From assembly GCF_030867095.1 (NCBI RefSeq), contig NC_081828.1, positions 51,995,434 through 52,059,433 of the forward strand: DNA of 64,000 nt, in the 5' to 3' direction. The notes under the pieces were generated by a model. It was not told the DNA's origin, made no database searches, and saw only the letters and a program-made list of their open reading frames with translations. This stretch comes from Alligator mississippiensis. Taxonomy: Eukaryota; Chordata; Crocodylia; Alligatoridae. Both the position numbers and the translations under genes were made by a program. Positions within the stretch are counted from its first letter, which is position 1; every line of letters starts with the position of its first letter. Shown one piece after another: positions 12,468-26,580 of the stretch.

Positions 12468-14524
12468 TTCTAACTCATAATAGAGCCAACCCTTAACAGG
12501 GTGGTAAGAGGTGCTGGGATGCTGTCCACGAAGCCTACTGCATGAGATGTATCATGAGTCTCAACTAGTTGTGGCCAGTACAGGCCCCATAACACTTTGA
12601 CCTCCTGGCCAAAACTCCACTAAAGGGTAGTGACAGTTTGCATCTCTGAATTCTCCTTGCCTGATGTGGGTGTAGTTTTCTGACTCATTCCCTATGCCTA
12701 GACAGTTCTCTATTATGCAGTGTTAAAGAGCTGCTACATTTCACTCAGCACCTGCTGAACTGCACTGCTTAGAGAAGTTATTTTTTCATGTAGGTAAAGG
12801 CCAAATCCTGGCCATTAGTTATCTTCATGCAAATATGCTCAAGTCAGCAAGTTTCCCTGGAAGTAACCAGGGGAGAATTTGTCAATTATTGTTGAAGTTT
12901 GTAAAATAAAATAATAGTTAGTTCACTGAGATCCCAATTCCCTGTCCTCTGCTCCCCTCCCATCTTGTGGCAAGTGATCTGTCTAGAGCAGAACTGAGGT
13001 ATGTTGTCAGTAGACCAATACATACAAGATTCAGTTTTAGCATTGACAGGACTGTGATAAAAAAACAACATAAATGAAATTCTGCCCTGGTGTAGGCAGG
13101 CTTAGCTCTACTAAAGGGGATGTGTTGCACCTTACATTGGTGCTGGACATGGCCCTCAGTTCACAAAGTGTGTGTAGAGGAGCCAAATGGGGACCTAAAT
13201 AGCCAATACAGAATAATCTGAAAAACAAGGATGAAGGGAGGGAGAGGAAGAGACTATAGATCAGAAAACAGTAATGAATCCACAGAGACTTCCCAACTGC
13301 GCCTGACTGAAATTAAAACCCGAACAGGTCTTTAATGGATTTCATGTTGACAAGCCCTGACTTCTCATTAATTAAGGACTCTATTTTGACCTAATCAATT
13401 TGGTTAGGGTGATGCAATGCCTATTTGTGCTGTGGGGAGGGGGAGGGGGGGCATGGATTTAATATTACTCAAATTCCATTATTGACTCCCAGAGCTATTG
13501 ATGGCCTTAGTGTCATGGCATCTGACAGGCCAGAGAGCCAGTTGGAAAGAGATGAGCACAAATTTTCCTCTCTGTGATAAAGGTGCATCAGAACTGATTT
13601 CAGTGGCAATTTGCTTGTGCAACTGAAAGGATGGCTTAGCCAGATGTGGAAGTGATTTTGTTGAGAAAGTGAGGCTGAAAACAATTCATGCCACAGCGCA
13701 GTTTCAAACAAGTTCTGCCAAGACCAAGCCACTGATTTCACCAGAGTTGAGTCTTACAATCCGCCCCCACCCCCAGCTCTTCAGGTAGAAGGCTTGTTTG
13801 GGCTGCTGTCAGTTAAGGTACCTAAATGCTAGTCCCTGCCAGCTGCGCAGGTCCACAGGCCACTTATGAATGGTTTTACAGACAAAACTAAATACAGCCT
13901 CTCCCAGCTTGCAAATTGACTTCTGGAGGCTTCAGGGGTGCTCTCTTTGAAGAATGTGTAGCTGAGCTTTAAGAATGAAGCCTTTAAATGGCGGGGCTCA
14001 GGGGGCTGAACAGGGACTGAACTCCCTGCTTGTCACAGGCAAGTCCCTTTATGACCTCAGGCACTTCATGTAGACTGAGTTTTTGGTTTTTCTTTTCAAA
14101 TCAGTGGAAATTAAACACAGGAATACATTTAAATATCTGGCATTTAATGTCTGTATTTAAGTTCCTCTTTGTGAAATGGCTGCTACAGCACTGATCACCA
14201 TCCTTGCCCTCCTCTCCCCCCCAGAAGGTACAATGACAAGAAATTAATTGCTAACTGTAAGGAACTCAGGTAGTCTAGTAATGTTGACCCCCAGACTATT
14301 TTGAGGAGGCAGCACTGTCCCACCTCAGTACAGTTTCTACCAAGGTCTACCAGGACAGAGCCACTGATTACACCAGGGCTGAGTCTTGCAAACACTCTTC
14401 TTTCCTTGCTCCTCAGAGCCAATGTATCATACTTTAGATTTTGACAGAGCTTCTGTGCTGCTCGTTGGCAGGTCTGCATTTCATGCTGTCTGTTCCAAAA
14501 TGGTAAGAAATTGTTCTATTGCAG

Positions 14525-14679
14525 ATGATTCAGAAGCTGGAGCTAAGCGGCCACGAACCACCATCACAGCCAAACAGTTGGAAACGTTAAAAAATGCCTA
14601 TAAGAACTCCCCCAAACCTGCCAGGCACGTACGGGAGCAGTTGTCCTCAGAAACAGGTCTGGACATGAGGGTGGTGCAG
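14525..14679 (+). CDS. LHX4: LHX4 exon encoding homeodomain helices 1-2
   Basis: This 155-nt exon follows TTGCAG (ending 14524) and ends at the donor GTGAGA. Its first two bases complete an Asp codon begun in the previous exon. It then reads [20 protein letters not shown] and continues to ...[12 protein letters not shown], 51 codons (about residues 152-202 in human numbering). It carries the N-terminal arm (RPRTTI), which contacts the DNA minor groove, and helices 1 and 2 of the homeodomain. The exon breaks just before the recognition-helix WFQN, the usual splice position for this family. All visible residues agree with vertebrate LHX4 as I recall it. Reading frame is intact. Confidence 0.96.
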
Positions 14680-16380
14680 GTGAGAGAACTGCAGGCTGAA
14701 TGATTGCTTTCATTTCCTCCTCTTCCCACCAAGCAGAATGGTGCCATGCAACGTAAGCGATCCCGGAGCTGTTGCGCATACCGCCCATGAGTCAACTGTC
14801 TTGCATAGGCCCGTTCCACCCCAAAACATAGGTCGATGGGTAACCAGGGTTTTTACCCAAACATGAGCAAATACGGGCTAACCCCCATAGCATCACTTTG
14901 GGTGGAGTTGTGTGTACCAGATACGCTGTGTGCTGGCTTCAGGTGGCCTTCTGCTCATGCTGAAGTGTGCCCAGCATGTTCAAGCGTGTTCAGTTGAAAC
15001 ACTCTGGTTGTAGGTCCCCTTGGGGGTGGTAGGGCATAGTCCAAGATTTCTTTATCCCCACCAGGGTTAGTACTTCCCACAGTAGCCGGCTTTCAAAATC
15101 TCACCCTTGATCGGAATGGATTCTAGCCAGCAGGCCGAATACAGAGAAATATTTCTCCCACAGTACCTTGGCAACCATCTGCACCGTCTGGTCTTGCATA
15201 GGAAAGGCTTGGGGATACTGGGTGAGGTGATCTGTCACCACCAGCACATTCCCTTCCGGTGCCCCTCTCCTTCTATGGATAGGAAGTCCATGCACACGAG
15301 CTCCAGGGGTTTGGAGCTCTGAATGGTGTGTAGGCAGGCGGTTCAAGTGGGCAAAGTTATTCGTCGCACACATCAGTCACAAGTCAGGCACTTGGCCTTT
15401 ACATCTTCAGCCATCTTTGGCCAAAAGGACCGCTTATGCACCAAGGCCAAGGTGTGGTCCACCCCCATATGCCCAAAGTCATCATGTAGTATCCGTAATA
15501 CAAGGGCCCTATACTTCTGATATCACTACTTCCTCTTGTACCACACAAGCCCTGCACTTCATGCATGGAGTAGTGAGTGCAGTGTTTCCATGTCAAAGAA
15601 ACCAGGGCAGGAAAATCTGGGAAGCATTAAGGCCCTCATTCTGTTACTAATGGGAATGACTAGGCAGCTGAGTCTCTGCAGAGCCTTACTGACTTCCATG
15701 AAGCTGCCTTGGGTGTTGCCATCCACCCACATGGATCACAGTGCAGGATCCAGACCTGAGGTTTTAAATTTTTCTTTTTATGATCTAGGAGTGCATTAGA
15801 CGTGAGTATGCAATGGCAGAAAGATAAATTAGGCTGCATGTTTGGGGTGTTAATGCCAAGACAGTGTATCCTGGAACTTGAGATAACTGGCCTGACCTCT
15901 CTGTGGGGGCAAACCAAAGCTGGCTGGATTTAGTTAAGTTCTTTCCACTGACTTCAGTGGACATCAGTCAGGTGTGTCTAACTGCAGTGGAGGCCTCCCT
16001 TGGAAGTGTTGTTTCTTGGCTGATTAGAGGTTTCGCAGAGGGCAGATGCTTGCTGGAGATGTCTTCTGTGAAAATCAAGGAGGTTTCCTTTGAGCTTACT
16101 GCCCCAGAGATGGCCCCGGTCCTGGAAACTGAGTAGGAGTTTTAGGGAAGTTTGGATGCAGCCTTTGTGGCTTGGACCTGTGCTATAGCTACCTCCAAAC
16201 TGCAACCCCTTGGAGTTGGAGGAGATTCAGGATCTGGACTATCTTGAACTCTGGAAGGATCCAAGCCAGCCCTGAATATCCCTGCCCAGGCTTTTCACTT
16301 TGCCCTTCAGTTCTGCTCATGACTCTGTCTCTTACTTTGTGGCAGTGTGTTGGGTTTTTTTCTTCTTTTTGTGGCTCCAG
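14680..16380 (+). other. LHX4: LHX4 intron splitting the homeobox
   Basis: This 1.7-kb intron interrupts the homeodomain between helix 2 and the WFQN recognition helix. About half of it is a Ty3/gypsy fossil (14720-15610). The rest (15610-16340) shows no further feature; a T-rich tract lies before the acceptor at 16354-16371. Confidence 0.8.
14720..15610 (-). mobile_element. Ty3/gypsy pol fossil (integrase region), antisense
   Basis: On the - strand the stretch shows similarity to a Ty3/gypsy integrase: a segment resembling the zinc-binding N-terminal region around 15400-15500, and core-domain words such as APEGNVLVVTDHLTQYPQAF and ARIHSDQG between 15101 and 15265. Sequence toward 14720 resembles the region after the integrase core. 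It is a broken, partial copy: no LTRs, gag, protease or reverse transcriptase are seen here. Exact limits are uncertain. It lies antisense to LHX4 inside an intron. Confidence 0.8.
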
Positions 16381-16552
16381 GTTTGGTTTCAAAATAGGAG
16401 AGCCAAAGAGAAACGTCTGAAGAAGGATGCCGGGCGGCACCGTTGGGGACAGTTCTACAAGACTGTGAAGAGGAACCGCAGTGGCAGCAAACATGAGAAG
16501 GAGAGCTCCGCGGAGGACTGTGGGGTTAGCGACAGCGAGCTGAGCTTCCGAG
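16381..16552 (+). CDS. LHX4: LHX4 exon encoding homeodomain recognition helix
   Basis: This 172-nt exon follows a long pyrimidine tract and CAG (ending 16380) and ends at the donor GTGAGT. It reads [20 protein letters not shown] and continues to ...[14 protein letters not shown], 57 codons plus one base (about residues 203-259). The WFQN motif contains Gln at homeodomain position 50 and the invariant Asn51 and Arg53, the major-groove contacts of helix 3. The segment after the homeodomain ([20 protein letters not shown]) differs from human LHX4 at a few positions, the usual variable linker, while [13 protein letters not shown] is unchanged. Frame intact. Confidence 0.96.
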
Positions 16553-18790
<2,238 letters not shown>

Positions 18791-19823
18791 GCACCTCCCA
18801 CTTCTCCAGCCCACCCCTACCAATGCATTCTTTTGGCCCAAAAGTGTGCTCAAAATATCAAGAGGCAACCATCGACCTTCAAGAATCCTAGACATACAGC
18901 ACTGAGAAATTTCCATTATTTTCAATGGGAATCCTGGTTCCTGGAGGCTTGTAAGATGATAGTGTGGTATTTGTTTCCTTTCTATTTGGAGAATGGGAGG
19001 GTAGGAGAAATCCTTCCTTGTACACAGCACACTGGTATATAGTATCTGGTTCTAGGTTTGCAGATTGGTAGTAAACACAAACTCACTGACACTCTCCACT
19101 TTGTTGTTGAAGACTCTGCTGATGAGTGCTTTTGAAGTGCATGTTGACTGGCTCGGCAAGCATTGGCCATTGGGATCAGCTGGCATTTCCTTACTTGGAG
19201 TTAAGTATGTTGCAAAGCCTCCAAACCCACTGTTTTTCACAAGAATTGCTTGAGTGCAGGCAGCCAAACTTATCTTCCATTGAAATGAAAATGCAGCATT
19301 TCCAGAACTGTGCCATGGTTAAGCAAGTGCAATACCCTCACCAAGCACAGGGCTCTGTCTCTAAAGGTCACAGACAATATGGACAGTCACAGGGTGGAAA
19401 AGCTATCAGGATTTCTCAAGGTGAAAAACATGATTTCCTACCACTGAATAGCCACATAGAATATTAATGTTTCCTGAATGTGGCTGGATGTCTCTCAAGC
19501 CAAATTCCTACTCCTGAGTGTAGCCCTGCTGCCATCTTTGGGTCAAACACTCAGCAAGTGCTAAGGATCTGACAAGACCTAGGATGCACAGACTCTGTTC
19601 TGACCCTCTACACAAAGATGAATTCCTGTGCCGGAGAATTACATTGCATTAGCGTCTGTGTTAACCTCCCCTGGTAGACAAGGACTATCCAGTGTAGAAC
19701 CATGTCAATGGTTATGGTTAATCCAAATGTGGAGTTTCTCAGATTCAGCTGACATGATTTTTACACCAACAGCTCTTCTCCACACTGGGTGCTAACTCAG
19801 GCTTTACACTGCTGTTATCTATA

Positions 19824-20010
19824 TTACAGTAGTGGCCAGAGGTCTCATTGCGCTGGGTGCTTGAGACACGCAGAATCTTGGGCCTGTTGAACTCACAGCC
19901 TAATGAGGCCAGACAAAGAGAGAAGAGAAGGCAAAGTTACTTACCCAAGGTGGCAAAGCCAGAATGAGACCCCAGGTCTCCTGACTTCCAGGCATGTACC
20001 ACAAGAGCAG
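19824..20010 (-). repeat. MIR-type SINE, antisense
   Basis: Reading from the tail end first, TTACAGTAGTGGCCAGAGGT, then the ACACGCAG and GTTGAACTCACAGCCTAATG segments, then GTTACTTACCCAAGGTGGCA and AGACCCCAGGTCTCCTGACT follow the order of a complete antisense MIR-family SINE as known from reptile genomes. It lies within the probable LHX4 3' UTR. Confidence 0.7.
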
Positions 20011-20331
20011 GCTCTCTTCCCAGGTTACCAAACATATGTTATACCATAGCACATTTTCCTAGTGTAGACAGCCCCTAACCATTGCAGCTTGCATGCCATT
20101 GAGTAAGAACAGCAGGATTTGGCCTATAGGCCATAATTCAAGACATGGCAATAATTTATGCTTCCCAGCTAGCTGGTTGAAGCACAATCTGGGTTTTTTT
20201 TTTTTACCTCCTTTGGTAAAAGTCCATTTGTTCACACCCTTTTAAAAAGTCCCTCAGCTCCTGCTGATCAGGCTGCAAGTCACAGATAGGAAGAACATAA
20301 ACTAGGGAGAAAATGTAATGGAAAGACAATC

Positions 20332-20337
20332 AATAAA
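20332..20337 (+). terminator. LHX4: Candidate LHX4 polyadenylation signal
   Basis: A canonical AATAAA about 1.54 kb after the stop codon, in an A-rich context. Not proven to be used. Confidence 0.3.
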
Positions 20338-21499
20338 GCAAAATGTTGGTCGGAATAAAGCCGCTCAAACAGGTTCTCAAATCAACCCAGCCAGCTAGCA
20401 GGAGAGTCCCTTGACTAAGTGTGCTCTACAAAAGGAATGACAATGCAATCTTCTATTTCCAAGAGTTATTTTAGGACACTGGGTTGAAAATGTTACTCTG
20501 AGCTGCCAAGATCGTCACATAAAAGAAAAGCTTATATATTGGAAAGTGGTTTATGTTAGTGCAAGAGAGACCAGACTCCAATTCACACACAACTTTTTCC
20601 CCTCAGTTCTCTTCGTGGCAGTAAGTGTTGCTTGAAGTGGCCTAAGAAACAGCTGGGTTCAAGTCATTTGGAGACTTTCTTTCCCCCTCCAAACAGTGAA
20701 TGCCACAGTGGTGGGGGGTGGGTTGGGGAGGGAATTTATTTACAGCTAATATTTCTATATCTAGCATTTTGATCAGAAGCCTGCCTCAGATGAAAGGTGA
20801 AAACTGGTCTTATCTGCAGCATCCCCTTGCCCCTGCCCCCAGGTGTCTTTCATCAAGGTTCATGTGCATATAAACAGGATGGAATGCTGGCTCCATGGAA
20901 GGCAATAGCAAAGCTCCTCTTGGCTCCCAGAGGGGCTAAGATTTTCCTTCTCAGAGGTACATGGGCTGGGGGTATCTGCCTCAGTGAGGGATCAGGACTA
21001 TTTAAGATGGCCCCACTCAACTACTGTCACCTGCAGTGCCCTTCACTGTTTGAAAAAAATGCTGATAGTGAACCAGAACCTGGAGGAAACAAGCTAATCT
21101 GAGAAGTCACCCTGAGCCAGGCATGCAGCCCTGTGCCAATCTGAACAATTTGACAAACTGGTGTTTTCCCAGGCTCTTGCCAACACCCACATCCTCTAGA
21201 GGAGCAGTGTCCCTTTCTCCTCCAGCATCCTGTACTTACCAGAAGCTGGAAGTCCCTCTCCTCTCTCTCTGCCTGGGGATCTATGACCATGAGTCACAGC
21301 CCTGAACACTCATGCACTCAGCTCCAGGCCAAGGACACTCAGTGATGAGTATTCTCCTGAGATTCTTCCCTCATTGTAACTCAAGGTGGTTGTGTTCAAG
21401 CTTTCCCCTGGATTCTGCACAGGTGCAGGCAGGATTTTACTGCTCTTGTTGGAGATACTGATTTAGAGGAAGAGGCAAAGACTTTATTGGCACAGTGCT

Positions 21500-21600
21500 C
21501 TGCATCATTAGACTGCAGGGACTGTGTCTTGCTGGGGCTCTGTACAGCACTTAGTGCACACAAATGATTAGTCATAATGCTCGGAGGCAGCTCCTGTTGT
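21500..21600 (+). repeat. MIR-type SINE 3' tail
   Basis: GACTGCAGGGACTGTGTCTT followed by GCTCTGTACAGCACTTAGTG matches the conserved tail of reptile MIR-type SINEs (usual form 'tgtacagcgcctagcaca'). Confidence 0.6.
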
Positions 21601-22297
21601 TAACTAGACCCTCACTTAGAACCTGGAAAGCCTGCTTCCCACTGAGCTCCCCTATCACCTGGGCTCTGAAGCCTGTCCTGAGGTCTACACATGCCTGTTG
21701 AGTGCCTTGCACGCCCGGCTTTCATGGCTGGCAAAGTTTGCGGGGAAGCAGGGGTGGGGGGCATGGAACAGGTTGTTACTGCAATAGCTCCTTTCTACTT
21801 GCAGTCCAGGTTCTGATCTTAAATCAGCCCTCTAGGCCTATCCACAGAATGGCTGAGGGGGAGAAACTCAGTGTTTCTTACTTCAGAGTATCCTTAGTTA
21901 GGTGAGGCCAAGAGTGACAGCAGCTCAGGGTCAGATCCCTTCATACTGCCATAGCAGCTGGATTTTCCCAGCTAAGAATGCAAACCTGGTAGCCCCATCT
22001 GATGCACCATCACCCCAAATAATTCTGGGGCAGGGGCCATAGGGGCAGAAGGCAGGGTACAGCTGCACCACACTGCCCTCTGATTCAGACTAGCTGATGA
22101 GTGGGCCCACTGGCAAATACCTAAGTTAGAGCAGCCAGCAGGCAGGACTGGTTTACCCTGAGAAGCAAGAATCACAGCAAAAGAAAGGCTTTGACTTTTA
22201 GAGGAGGGCCTTGGCACCTTCCTCCAGCTCAGCCCCAACTACATGTTTGCATTACTTAAGTCTTACAACCCTCCTCCACAACCTCTACATGCACTAC

Positions 22298-22353
22298 TGG
22301 GGGTTTGACTAGATGACCTCCTGAAGTCCCTTTCAGCCCTAATTTTCTATGAT
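22298..22353 (+). mobile_element. CR1 LINE 3' end fragment
   Basis: GGGGGTTTGACTAGATGACC, then TCCTGAAGTCCCTTTCAGCC, then TAATTTTCTATGATCA is the characteristic 3' end of CR1 elements in sauropsids (the ...TTCTATGATT end). It is severely 5'-truncated, as is usual for CR1. Confidence 0.8.
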
Positions 22354-24846
22354 CACTCTTTCCTCAGCCCAGTGAGTGTAACAGTCTAAGCTGTAGTAAC
22401 TCAGACCCACGAGCTAGCATGGAGGAGGAACACAGCTGGTAGAGGGCATGTCCATGTGGACGTTACAAGGGCCCCTTCCCTCCCTCCTCTTACTTACACC
22501 ATCTAATACTACCTCCAAGCCTCCACACACAGGTTACTCTCACTTATACTTCATTCTCTAGCAATGAGTCATGTGCAAGTAGGTCTAAAGGACTAAGTCT
22601 AGCTGCCACAAAGACATTTATTGACTTCAGTGGAAGCTAGACTGGGGCATACAATTGACTGTCAAAGAGACTAACTTAGGCCCACCCTCTCCCTCCCATG
22701 GCTTCCATAGTCAAGGTGCTTAGTTTACAGGGGCAACACCAGTGCTGAACTCTCCACCTACTTTCTAAAATTGAGTATGTCGTAACAGCCCTGGAAACCA
22801 GGCTGGACTTTTCCTGCCTCTTCCACACTGTGATTGATCCTGCCTCTTGAACAGAATTGAAGAATGGCATGATGCCAGCTTAAGAAACCAGTTCCCTTGG
22901 TCCACACTGATCTGAACCTACACCTTAATAGGAAACAAACAAAATATTTAGGAGCTATGACCTGATGACTCTGGTTGGCTGTTCGAGTCAGTGTCATTTT
23001 TACAGTCACTTTTTGAAACATACAAACGTTAAAAAAAATGCTTTCCTTTCGTCTTCTAAAGGACAGGGTATCTGCAACATTTAGTCACTGTAGCTCAACA
23101 CATCCTTGTACTGAGAAACATGCTGTCTTCTTGCTAAAGAACTCATCACTCTGATGCTAAAAGGGTAAGCCAAAATGCAGTTGTTATGATGATTTATCAT
23201 TGGCTTTGCAGTAGTGCTTAGATTGCATTATTGCAGTTTTACCTTGTTAGCTTGGCAAGGATGAATTTAAATATCAAAAATCAGAGCTTTCCCGAACAGC
23301 CAATCTTGTTCTCTACTGGCTACCTGGCTGCAAAGTATGACAGATTCAGCAGAGGTAGTCTGGTACAGCTCATCGTATTGGTGACTCAAGAAAAAAGTCA
23401 CCCACCAACCACCTAGTCAGCCGTAGTGAGGAGAAATGGCCCCAGAAGAGCAAGGAAGAGAGGAGAACTGTTTGTGGTGAATAGAAAAGATCAATAGCAG
23501 AAAAGACAGTTAGCTTTAAATGCATTACAAGCAGTGACAAATTATACTCATGTAGTGGGCAGTGCGGTCTTATGATGAGAACTGAAGAAGCTTAAAGCAA
23601 GTGCTGGCTGCTGCACAAAGTACAGGGAAGTATCAGAAAACAGTCCGCATGGCTGAGATTTTCAGACCTGACAAAGTGGATTTAGGCACACACCTTCTAA
23701 TATTAAGTGGTGTCTTAATCTCTTTTTTGGCTTTGAAAAGGCTCAGCCGACAAACATGATATAGCATTAGGCACAACTGCAAGATGGCACAACTGCCAGT
23801 GATGCAAAGGGTGCTGTCAGCTGCAGGACAAGATGGTTGGAAACATGAGCATAAGTCACTTCAGTTTGATATGCCTTGTAGGTCAAGTTCAGCTCTGGAT
23901 ATGCCACCACTGAAGTCAAAGGGCAGTGGGCATAGTTATGTCAGGGCTGATTTTGATTTGAAGCATGCTGGAGTTCAGTTGACATTAGTGCCTTTGTGTG
24001 CGCCCAGGACTGCATACTGTGATGAGCTAGTTTTCCTTGGTCTCCTCTTTTCCTCCAGGGTTCTATTGACATTCCCATAAAACCCTATAACATCTAATGA
24101 AGAATGTTACCCTTTCTACAGTCTATTTAAAACCCTCAAATAGCTTTGCATGCAGGGGTACCTTCCCTATGAAATGGTACAGGGGAGTTCTAAAACACTG
24201 ATAGCAAGAACTCTTATTTTCTAGTGAATCCTATAGGACTTGCCCACAAAGGCTTAAGCAATGGGATTTTTCAAAAAGCACTCAGGAGTGACCTAGAAAC
24301 ACAAGATCTGTGGAGAGCCACTGGGATTTGTGCTCCCAAATCACATTGTGGTGCCCCAGTAAAGGAGCCCTAGTCTGTAAAACACAGCCCTTGGCACCTC
24401 AGGCCTGTTTTGTACAACCAAAATGCCACCTCAGTGTAGAGTCACTCCAGTGCAAGTCACTTGCCTGGTTTGTGACCAGTTGATCCCAGTATGCAATTTA
24501 TACATTTAGGCCACAACCAAATTGATCCCAAGAGAATCCCCTGGGCATCGCCCCTTCCTAATCCAGGCTGCATTTATTTGAATTTTGCCTGGTGCTTGGA
24601 GAAAGGAGCATGGCCTGGTATCAATGCCTCTTGCCAAGAAAGTATTGGCTTAGCATCGAAAAAGCGCTTTCTCCCACAGTGATCCCTCAAGAACTTGTTT
24701 TCGTGTGTTTATTGTATGCTGGCCCTATGTAGGGTACCTGCTGTTCACAGTTCCTTGCCCTAAGTCAGACAAACATGCACCCCTTTCCATTAAGCTAGTG
24801 ACATCACAGAAGCTGTTGCTATAGCATTGCTAATCAGTGGAGGTTG

Positions 24847-24890
24847 GTGTGTGCGTGTGCATGTGTGCGTGTGTGCGTATGGGGGGGGGG
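24847..24890. repeat. GT/GC microsatellite with G-tract
   Basis: Interrupted GTGT/GCGT units ending in a tract of ten G residues. Confidence 0.9.
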
Positions 24891-24954
24891 AGATGCTCAT
24901 GTTTAAACATTGCACTTTAAAAGCTGGAAACAGTAGGCTGAAGAATTCAATTAA

Positions 24955-25200
24955 GCGGAAATGAGCTGTGTTTTATTGCCGGCTGTCGAAGGCCTCTGGG
25001 CACGCTGAAAGCTAAATAAAAAGCACATTGCTAGCGCTTGCCCCTCTCGGATTTGTCGGTCGGTTATTGCAGGAGTTGCTCCTGCTGCACTGACACAGCA
25101 ACTGGCGCAAAAACAGAGCTCAGCAATGCCACATTCAGGCTGCTTGGCAGCACAAAGCACATCAGTGACACTTCTCGCTCATGCTGGTGAATGAGACGGC
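24955..25200. promoter_or_regulatory. Candidate conserved non-coding element downstream of LHX4
   Basis: Repeat-free sequence with more CpG than its surroundings (for example GCCGGCTGTCGAAGG and TCGGATTTGTCGGTCGG) mixed with AT-rich words such as GCTAAATAAAAAGCACATT. That mix differs from neighbouring decayed sequence and suggests constraint. It could be an enhancer. No assay or alignment is available here, so this is a suggestion only. Confidence 0.2.
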
Positions 25201-25915
25201 TTCCCGCAGTAAGGCTCGGACTGTGAATGTTAGCTCTTGGAGCTCATCAGGCATTCCACTGGATTAGCTACGCTGTGCAGACCCGCAAGCACAGACCCCT
25301 GCCCTGCAGCAGAAGGGAGCGCAAGAGCGTGCAGAGCTTCTTCTGCAACACAGAGGCTGCTTGTATTTTGTTTTCTGAATGCAGTTTCCACTGCAGGCCA
25401 GGTCACCAAGCTCTCTTGTCCGTGGCTCAGTGATCCTCCAATCCCCTCCTGACCACCCCTTGCAGTGTAAATTTTGTACAGTTCCAAAGTGAAGTCTTGT
25501 TTCCTGAGAAAAAGAAAATTAATAATAAAAACTTATTTATTGCCATGTGTCTTTGGAAAACAGAACAGAACCTGGTGCGTTTCTTTGTATTATGCCTTCT
25601 GTGCGTTGGCATGAGATGTGTATGGTCAAAACAAAATCTATGTAAAATAAAACATGGAAAGTTCTTTAGCAGCCTGTTTGTCCTGCCTTCTCTTCTTTTG
25701 TATTGGAAACAGATGAGAGCCATGAGAACACTTGCCCTTCCACAGTACTTTTCATACACGGATTGTTAAGACCTCTGATGTTGGTGACTATGAGAGCTGG
25801 GGCACCAGACTAGATGGACCACTTACTAATAAAATATAGGATAATACTCATCAATGCCTGCATTCCTAAACCTTACTATCTGAAGTAGCACATGAAACAT
25901 GAGTATGAGCTGCCC

Positions 25916-25956
25916 CATATTACAGGTGGGGAAACAAGCCTAGAGAAATTAAGTCC
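25916..25956 (-). repeat. MIR core fragment, antisense
   Basis: TATTACAGGTGGGGAAACAA followed by GCCTAGAGAAATTAAGTCC is the reverse of the most conserved MIR core segment. Confidence 0.55.
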
Positions 25957-26489
25957 AAGATTTTCAGAAGTGAAGGAAGTTTGGCGCACAATTCCCATTG
26001 CATCCTAGCCAGAAGTGGGCATCCAAACTCATTCTAATTCTTTGCAAAGCTCCACCTCTTGCTCAGATCCTCAAAGATACTTAGGCAGTTGACTCCTCTT
26101 GTTCAGGCAGAGATTAGATAGGCAGCTGCCTAAATACGAGTCCAAGCCTTCGCTCACCCAAAATCCCAACATTCCACCCCCTGCTGCACTTATCTAAAAG
26201 CACTTTTCCCACAGATGAGGTTTTACTGAACTCTCTCTACGCTGCTTAAGAGCCACCTGGAGTAACAGGTAGAGCCAGCATGGAGGATGCTGCTGGAAGG
26301 GCAGGCTTGGAAAAATGGAAGAGAAGAGTTTAAAGAAAGAGGGTGCTTGGTGGCTCAGGACTGGGCTGAGATGACAGAAAATGGCAAGGATATAATTGCA
26401 GCAAAGTGAAAGCACTGGAAGGCCTCTGCTGTACCCCTCCCCTTTCTGCATCTCTCTTGCTGCGAGGGCCAGCTTAAAGGGTTAAATAA

Positions 26490-26580
26490 ATGGACACTCT
26501 ATCTAATGTGTTTGTACAATGCCTAGCACAAAGGGCCCTGAGCCCATATTAGGGCCTTCTGTATTCCTACTATAATCCTT
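26490..26580 (+). repeat. MIR-type SINE 3' tail
   Basis: TGTTTGTACAATGCCTAGCA, then CAAAGGGCCCTGAGCCC and TATTAGGGCCTTCTG match the tail shared by reptile MIR-type SINEs. Confidence 0.65.

Larger units (their letters stand above)
18791..20355 (+). other. LHX4: Likely LHX4 3' UTR
   Basis: Sequence after the LHX4 stop up to the first well-placed AATAAA (20332-20337). The extent is inferred from the signal only; a longer UTR reaching later signals is possible. It contains an antisense MIR at 19824-20010. Confidence 0.35.

Noticed and set aside
12096-12473. Frame of about 125 codons
   Set aside because: It lies in a degenerate repeat array of a hAT-like element; composition explains it.
14386-14703. 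+ strand frame with a start codon before the homeobox exon
   Set aside because: The part before 14525 is intron; the frame is open by chance through the acceptor and past the donor at 14680.
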